Part shown: positions 63,297-64,000 of the stretch, piece after piece
Position numbering within the stretch: the stretch's first letter is position 1
Layout of the letters: each line of letters opens with the position of its first letter
Program-made: the position numbers and the translations under genes
Assembly (NCBI RefSeq): GCF_008642375.1
Contig: NZ_CP029194.1
Location: 5,325,001 to 5,389,000 of the forward strand
From: Streptomyces venezuelae
GTDB lineage: Bacteria; Actinomycetota; Actinomycetes; Streptomycetales; Streptomycetaceae
Reading direction: 5' to 3'
DNA length: 64,000 nt
The notes under the pieces: model-generated
The model's database searches: none
Told to the model about the DNA's origin: nothing
What the model saw: the letters and a program-made list of their open reading frames with translations, nothing else

Positions 63297-64000
63297 TCAG
63301 ACCAGCGCGCTGCCGGGGAGCTCGACCTTGGCGCCGAGCTCGACGAGCTTCTCCATGAAGTTCTCGTAGCCGCGGTTGATCAGCTCGATACCGTGCACCC
63401 GGGACGTGCCCTGGGCGGCCAGTGCCGCGATCAGGTACGAGAAGCCGCCGCGCAGGTCGGGGATGACCAGGTCGGCGCCCTGGAGCTTGGTCGGGCCGCT
63501 CACGACCGCGGAGTGCAGGAAGTTGCGCTGGCCGAAGCGGCAGTCGGAGCCGCCCAGGCACTCGGGGTACAGCTGGATGTGCGCGCCCATCTGGTTCAGC
63601 GCGGAGGTGAAGCCGAGGCGCGACTCGTACACCGTCTCGTGGACGATGGAGAGGCCGGAGGCCTGCGTCAGGGCCACGACCAGCGGCTGCTGCCAGTCCG
63701 TCTGGAAGCCGGGGTGCACGTCCGTCTCCAGGGCGATCGCGTTGAGCGAGCCGCCCGGGTGCCAGAAGCGGATGCCCTCGTCGTCGATCTCGAAGGCGCC
63801 ACCCACCTTCCGGTAGGTGTTGAGGAAGGTCATCATCGAGCGCTGCTGGGCGCCGCGCACGTAGATGTTGCCCTCGGTGGCCAGCGCCGCCGACGCCCAG
63901 GAGGCCGCCTCCAGGCGGTCCGGGAGCGCCCGGTGGGTGTAGCCGTCGAGGCGGTCGACACCGGTGATCCGGATGGTCCGGTCGGTGTCCATGGAGATGA
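63297..64000 (-). CDS. murA: UDP-N-acetylglucosamine 1-carboxyvinyltransferase MurA, C-terminal part
   Basis: About 234 C-terminal residues of MurA; the N-terminus lies beyond the right edge, and the frame is open to the last base. Visible family stretches are DRLEAASWASAALATEGNIYVRG, FQTDWQQPLVVALTQASG, VYESRLGFTSALNQMGA and LVIPDLRGGFSYLIAALAAQG. It transfers enolpyruvate to UDP-GlcNAc, the first committed step of peptidoglycan synthesis. The fosfomycin-binding Cys region is not in the window, so drug response cannot be judged. Confidence 0.95.
   Translation of the reverse strand, partial: ISMDTDRTIRITGVDRLDGYTHRALPDRLEAASWASAALATEGNIYVRGAQQRSMMTFLNTYRKVGGAFEIDDEGIRFWHPGGSLNAIALETDVHPGFQTDWQQPLVVALTQASGLSIVHETVYESRLGFTSALNQMGAHIQLYPECLGGSDCRFGQRNFLHSAVVSGPTKLQGADLVIPDLRGGFSYLIAALAAQGTSRVHGIELINRGYENFMEKLVELGAKVELPGSALV

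Overview
The window reads as a chromosomal core segment of a Streptomyces species (high-GC actinobacterium). The evidence is very high GC with strong third-position bias, many GTG starts, and a gene order matching the conserved Streptomyces core: rRNA operon end, mtrA-mtrB-lpqB, comFC-hpf, secA, large NAD-glutamate dehydrogenase, pkaA-pkaB, prfB, ftsE-ftsX, smpB-ssrA, narK with an NnaR-type regulator, NAD-malic enzyme, HU and murA. I see no prophage, CRISPR array or insertion sequence.

Layout. 1-3302: 3' part of a 23S rRNA gene, a 5S rRNA gene and a terminator. 3364-8780 (minus): a tightly coupled MoxR/DUF58 operon (GDPD-membrane protein, DUF4129, DUF4350, MoxR ATPase, DUF58), divergent from mtrA-mtrB-lpqB (9111-13664), with a possible MtrA box in front of mtrA. 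13855-15645: comFC and the long hibernation factor hpf, separated by a structured non-coding region where a raiA-motif RNA is expected. 15861-16806: an NarL/LuxR response regulator followed by a near-perfect 117-bp copy of its own 3' end. 16848-24554: YcaQ-like glycosylase, acetyltransferase, secA, Rv3235-family, DUF6912, HAD and DJ-1/PfpI genes. 24986-29953: the 1655-aa glutamate dehydrogenase.

30049-33989: a teichoic-acid/polysaccharide-type ABC exporter with a GT87 glycosyltransferase, divergent from a TetR regulator that has repeated operator-like sites in its promoter. 34040-37683: a sugar-type ABC importer (lipoprotein and two permeases, no ATPase); one permease carries a large extracellular insertion. 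37807-42069: an FHA plus EccC/FtsK-like protein with degenerate Walker motifs and a repeat insertion inside the ATPase domain, divergent from the Ser/Thr kinases pkaA and pkaB.

45735-52565: prfB, an LAETG sortase-substrate-like repeat protein, a 60-aa zinc-ribbon membrane protein, ftsEX, an S41 protease, smpB and tmRNA. The last three trans-translation and cell-division functions sit together as in other actinobacteria. 52618-57732: MFS transporter with LysR regulator, narK, and a HemD-like/winged-helix regulator. 57799-64000: acetyltransferase, HelD-type RNA polymerase helicase, a structured RNA with its own terminator, malic enzyme, HU, and the C-terminal part of murA running off the end.

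The items most worth checking are the duplicated 3' end of the response regulator, the four-way-junction RNA between helD and the malic enzyme gene, the leader between comFC and hpf, the repeat-interrupted ATPase domain of the FHA protein, and the MalF-P2-like insertion in the sugar permease. All product names rest on reading motifs and synteny by eye; no search was run.
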